From assembly GCA_027919835.1 (NCBI GenBank), contig JANVFP010000001.1, positions 806,001 to 870,000 of the forward strand: a DNA stretch of 64,000 bases, in the 5' to 3' direction. Every line of letters begins with the position of its first letter. The stretch's first letter is position 1. Below are positions 61,101 through 64,000 of the stretch, piece by piece. The notes beneath the pieces are model-generated. The model was not told where the DNA came from and searched no databases. It saw nothing but the letters and a program-made list of their open reading frames with translations. The position numbers and the translations under genes are program-made. This stretch comes from Lentinula raphanica (Eukaryota; Basidiomycota; Agaricomycetes; Agaricales; Omphalotaceae).

Positions 61101-61839
61101 CCCGCGCTTAGTTACCGGGATTTCCTCCACCCTCCTCCGACAGACGGAAAGTCCGATTTCATCGACATTAAACAGGACTGGTGGACCACATCTGGATTAC
61201 TCGAGGATGCGGTGCACATGTACAAGGGACGAAGAACTTTGAATGAGTTGGTTGGGATATCGGTAAGACTCCTTTCTCAATGAATTGGAACTTCATTTCG
61301 CATATCTACAGAACTGAGAAGCCATTGGAAGCCATCAAAGTCCTCACAGTTCTGGAGTCATACTTTCGTTCAGTCTCTTTCAGACTTGTGAATGCTGGAA
61401 TCTCAGCTCACCCGAGCCAGTTGAAAGTCTTGTAGGCCTGTCCGGAAAATCCGAAGTTTGTTCGACTTCTCTCTCGGTTGAACTATGACCCTCGTACTGT
61501 TCTTCTCAGAACATCTTGTCGAGATACAGTGGTTATGAAGGTCAGTTGACAACTTGATACTGGAAGATTGACTCCACGCAAAAGGCAATTTCATCTCACC
61601 CTCTTTTCAGTGCGCGACTCAATCGTGGGACCTCTTGAGGGCGTATCTGTTGATCGCTTTTGCGGCTGGACGATACACCTACGGTACACCAGGTCGCTAT
61701 GTAGTCCGGTTAAACCGTGCACAAGCATGCAGGCTGGTTCCGCATAAAAGGCTCTGTGTGTTGCTGGACATATCGTATTGCGAACCTCCTCATTTCACCA
61801 ACCTGTACCTCCGCTCAGTGATACCCAGTCACGACAACA
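58200..61839. other. Gene-poor stretch, probable gene relics
   Basis: No intact gene is supported in 3.6 kb. Short protein-like plus-strand fragments occur, for example LPDGLSPGSLKPALAMYTSC near 58823-58880 and LRVATFLDAQMYSYHSIG near 60129-60180. They do not join into a frame by acceptable introns, and I do not recognise a family. They may be remains of one or more lost genes. The last ~150 bases should hold the monooxygenase promoter. Confidence 0.35.
58359..58396. repeat. Imperfect inverted repeat (hairpin) next to a short tandem repeat
   Basis: Arms GCCGG (58359-58363) and TAGCG (58366-58370) pair with CGCTA (58383-58387) and CCGGC (58392-58396). Directly after, TCTCA/TCTCATC units repeat at 58420-58444. 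The GCGCCCGCCGG core (reverse strand near 58392-58402) also occurs inside the element at 24209-24219. Confidence 0.45.
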
Positions 61840-63799
61840 ATGACTTCTGCCGATACCAGTAGATTGCGGGTGGCCATATGGTTGGTGTTGTGCAGCTTTC
61901 GTTGCTGGCATACTCACAGTCATCGTTCTAAAGTGGTGCAGGAATAGGAGGACTTACCTTTGCCTTGGCTCTATCGCGCTATCCAGATATCGACATTGAA
62001 ATCTACGAAAGCGCACGAGCACTGACAGAAGTCGGTGCGGGAATCGGTATCTTTCCTCGTAAGATACTTCACCACATCGTCAATGACGATGACCAGTTTT
62101 AACTGTATTGAGTCAGGCCCATGGAAGGTTATCAAGATGCTTGGATTAGAGGCAGACCTTCTCAAAGTTACCGAAACGCAAGTCATCGATGGCCCTGGTA
62201 AGCCTGGTTATGGCGCAATTCCTGATCTGCCACACATACATCCTACAGTTTCGGGCTTCCGATATCGTAAGAGTGATCAATGCGAAGGCGAACATATATT
62301 CACGTTGGTTACACAAGGTCAGTGTTAATTCCGATTTCTATCGGGGTGGCAAAGTGTTTAGTCTATCCTTTCCCCGATCATGCCTCCCAATCTCGTTTAG
62401 GGTCACTAATGCTCTTCCATCGAGCCGATTACCAGCAAACCATTCTTAATCATCTTCCGAAGCGATGCCATACACATTGCTCCAAACGCCTAAGATCGTA
62501 TACTCAACGCCAGTCTGGGCCCATCGAACTCTTCTTCGAAGACGGCACAACGGCTTCTTGTGATGTCCTTGTGGGTGCTGACGGTGTTAAATCTGTTGTT
62601 CGTGCAGGTGTTTTGAATGAGAAGGCACAATGGGCGAGAAGCGAAGGAAGGTTTAAGGAGGCTGCAGAAATTCTTCAGCATGTTGACCCGGTTTGGTCTG
62701 GAGCTACTGCATATCGTGCGTTAATTCCGACTCAGAAGCTACAAGCGATAGCACCAAATCACCAGGTGTTGTATACCCCCGGTGTACAGGTATAGATCCT
62801 GCTCTAGACTATGGTTGAGAACTTCTTATTGATTCTAGTTTCACAGTACCTTGGGAAAGGAGGTGTAAGTAACTCGAGTTCATATCTTTCAAAATACCAA
62901 TCTCTATTAAACTATAAATTTTACAGTACATTCTAGCATACCGTATATCTGGTGGCAAATTCATCAACTTTGTTGCTTTCGTCATTCAACATCACCTGGA
63001 AAATACCAAGTTCAATGGTCCATGGATGACGAATGTGGATACTGGAGCATTTGCGTCGACATTTGCCCACTGGGAACCCGATGTACAAGCTCTCGTTGCA
63101 GTGAGTTTGTGATTCTACATTGGTCAAGTACTTTATACGAACCGTCGAACAGTGTGTCGAAAAGCCAATGCAATGGGCAATCCACACGGTGCTGCCAATG
63201 CAGTCATTCGTGTCCGGAAAGGTAGCATTACTTGGAGATGCTGTGCGTAGTCGATATCCGTCATGCGATTATCTGCGTTAACATGCACAAAATATAGGCT
63301 CATTCAATGACTCCACATCAAGGATCTGGTGCAGGTCAAGCTATTGAGGTTTGTATATCTCTCCACCGCTTACAATGTATGTATGTCTTACAAACTCATG
63401 CTACTACGCTAGGACGCATGTATCCTCGCCACTGTTCTCGGCCACCCCTCGACTAATCGCACGAATGTCGCTCAGCGTGCGTTGCGAGTTTTTGACAGCA
63501 TTCGTTGCCCGTTTGCGTATAAGGTGATGGAAGTGAGCCGAGCAAATGGCAGACATTTCACTCTCCTCGACGAGAGCGGGGTAGTAGACATCGATAAGCT
63601 ACCACAAAAACAACAGCGGGAATATCTACAGAGACTGAGTAGGTCAATCATTCAGAATTGGGAATGGGGTACGTTCGAGTTATCTGTTATTCCATGGCGT
63701 CGAAGGAACCCGCTTAAAATTGATACCCCCTTAGCTTGGACGTCGTCAATAGACAAACCTCTGCATGATGCTATCAACATGATGGAAAGCTCGCTGTGA
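61840..63799 (+). CDS. FAD-dependent monooxygenase (salicylate-hydroxylase-like)
   Basis: Ten exons (61840-61880, 61934-62058, 62117-62197, 62249-62317, 62401-62789, 62847-62864, 62927-63100, 63153-63242, 63298-63348, 63413-63799) join to 474 aa. The N-terminal Rossmann motif for the FAD ADP part is VAICGAGIGGL, followed by the acidic IEIYESA and GAGIGIFPRPWKV. The second FAD/NAD(P)H motif, VLVGADGVKSVVR, is in exon 5. GDAAHSMTPHQGSGAGQAIEDA, the ribityl-binding signature, is in exons 8-10. This group uses NAD(P)H and oxygen to hydroxylate aromatic or other small molecules in the cytosol. The substrate is not predictable. No membrane segment is seen. Exon 6 is only 18 nt. The gene looks intact. 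The P450 20 kb away is too distant to imply a shared pathway. Confidence 0.92.
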
Positions 63800-64000
63800 T
63801 ATGCAGTGGGTGACATATAGCACACCAATGATTTTTTCTTTCAAGAATTCCATGAAATTCGATGCTTATGTAGTGGTGATCTTTGGCTAGACCTAGACCT
63901 CATGTACTTATATCGTGTAACTATATGACCTCTGTATATGTGCCTACCATTTCTTTAGCTCTTGCAAATCTGCGATGAGGCTCAGCCGCATCGTGTCACT
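63800..64000. other. 3' flank of the monooxygenase
   Basis: Only 201 bases remain. They should contain the 3' UTR of the monooxygenase gene. No further gene is visible. Confidence 0.35.

Noticed and set aside
39451..63799. P450 plus FAD monooxygenase as a biosynthetic cluster
   Set aside because: They are 20 kb apart with unrelated genes and decayed copies between. No backbone enzyme such as a terpene synthase, PKS or NRPS is visible.

Overview
The window is eukaryotic nuclear DNA from a filamentous basidiomycete, most likely an Agaricomycete. Genes are split by many 50-75 nt GT-AG introns, intergenic gaps are moderate, and the families present fit: a TOPORS-like RING protein, a thaumatin-like secreted protein, a fungal P450, a serine-rich GPI-type secreted protein and a FAD monooxygenase. 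I rebuilt gene models by hand from splice signals. For every complete model whose exons I list, the exon lengths sum to a multiple of three.

Layout. At 1-7 kb: the edge of a small secreted Cys-rich protein gene (-), a single-exon secreted protein (-), a TOPORS-like RING E3 ligase (+) and a homeodomain protein (-). At 7-14 kb: mostly gene-poor, with one three-exon gene (-) of a basidiomycete-type family that resembles nucleotidyltransferases. At 14-21.5 kb: a large Fab1/PIKfyve-type PI3P 5-kinase followed by a cyclin-like gene (both +). At 22-26.6 kb: two secreted paralogs (+). The first is broken by a terminal-inverted-repeat element with a 9-bp target duplication. The second carries an internal domain duplication. 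A second, TA-flanked inverted-repeat element lies between them. At 27-38.2 kb: thaumatin-like protein, Mon2 endosomal-trafficking protein and a C2H2-like zinc-finger protein (all -).

At 39.4-41.7 kb: an 11-exon cytochrome P450 (-), then a gene-poor stretch with a ~460-bp tandem repeat. At 44.5-45.7 kb: a secreted, probably GPI-anchored protein (+). At 47-58.3 kb: an unrecognised two-exon gene family (-) with two apparently intact members and several decayed copies. At 58.3-61.8 kb: no confident gene. At 61.8-63.8 kb: a ten-exon FAD-dependent monooxygenase (+).

Housekeeping membrane-traffic genes (Fab1, Mon2) sit among fast-evolving secreted or orphan families and small non-autonomous transposons. 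Nothing indicates one pathway or an operon-like unit. The most notable accessory parts are the 22-26.6 kb secreted paralog locus and the 47-58 kb decaying family.
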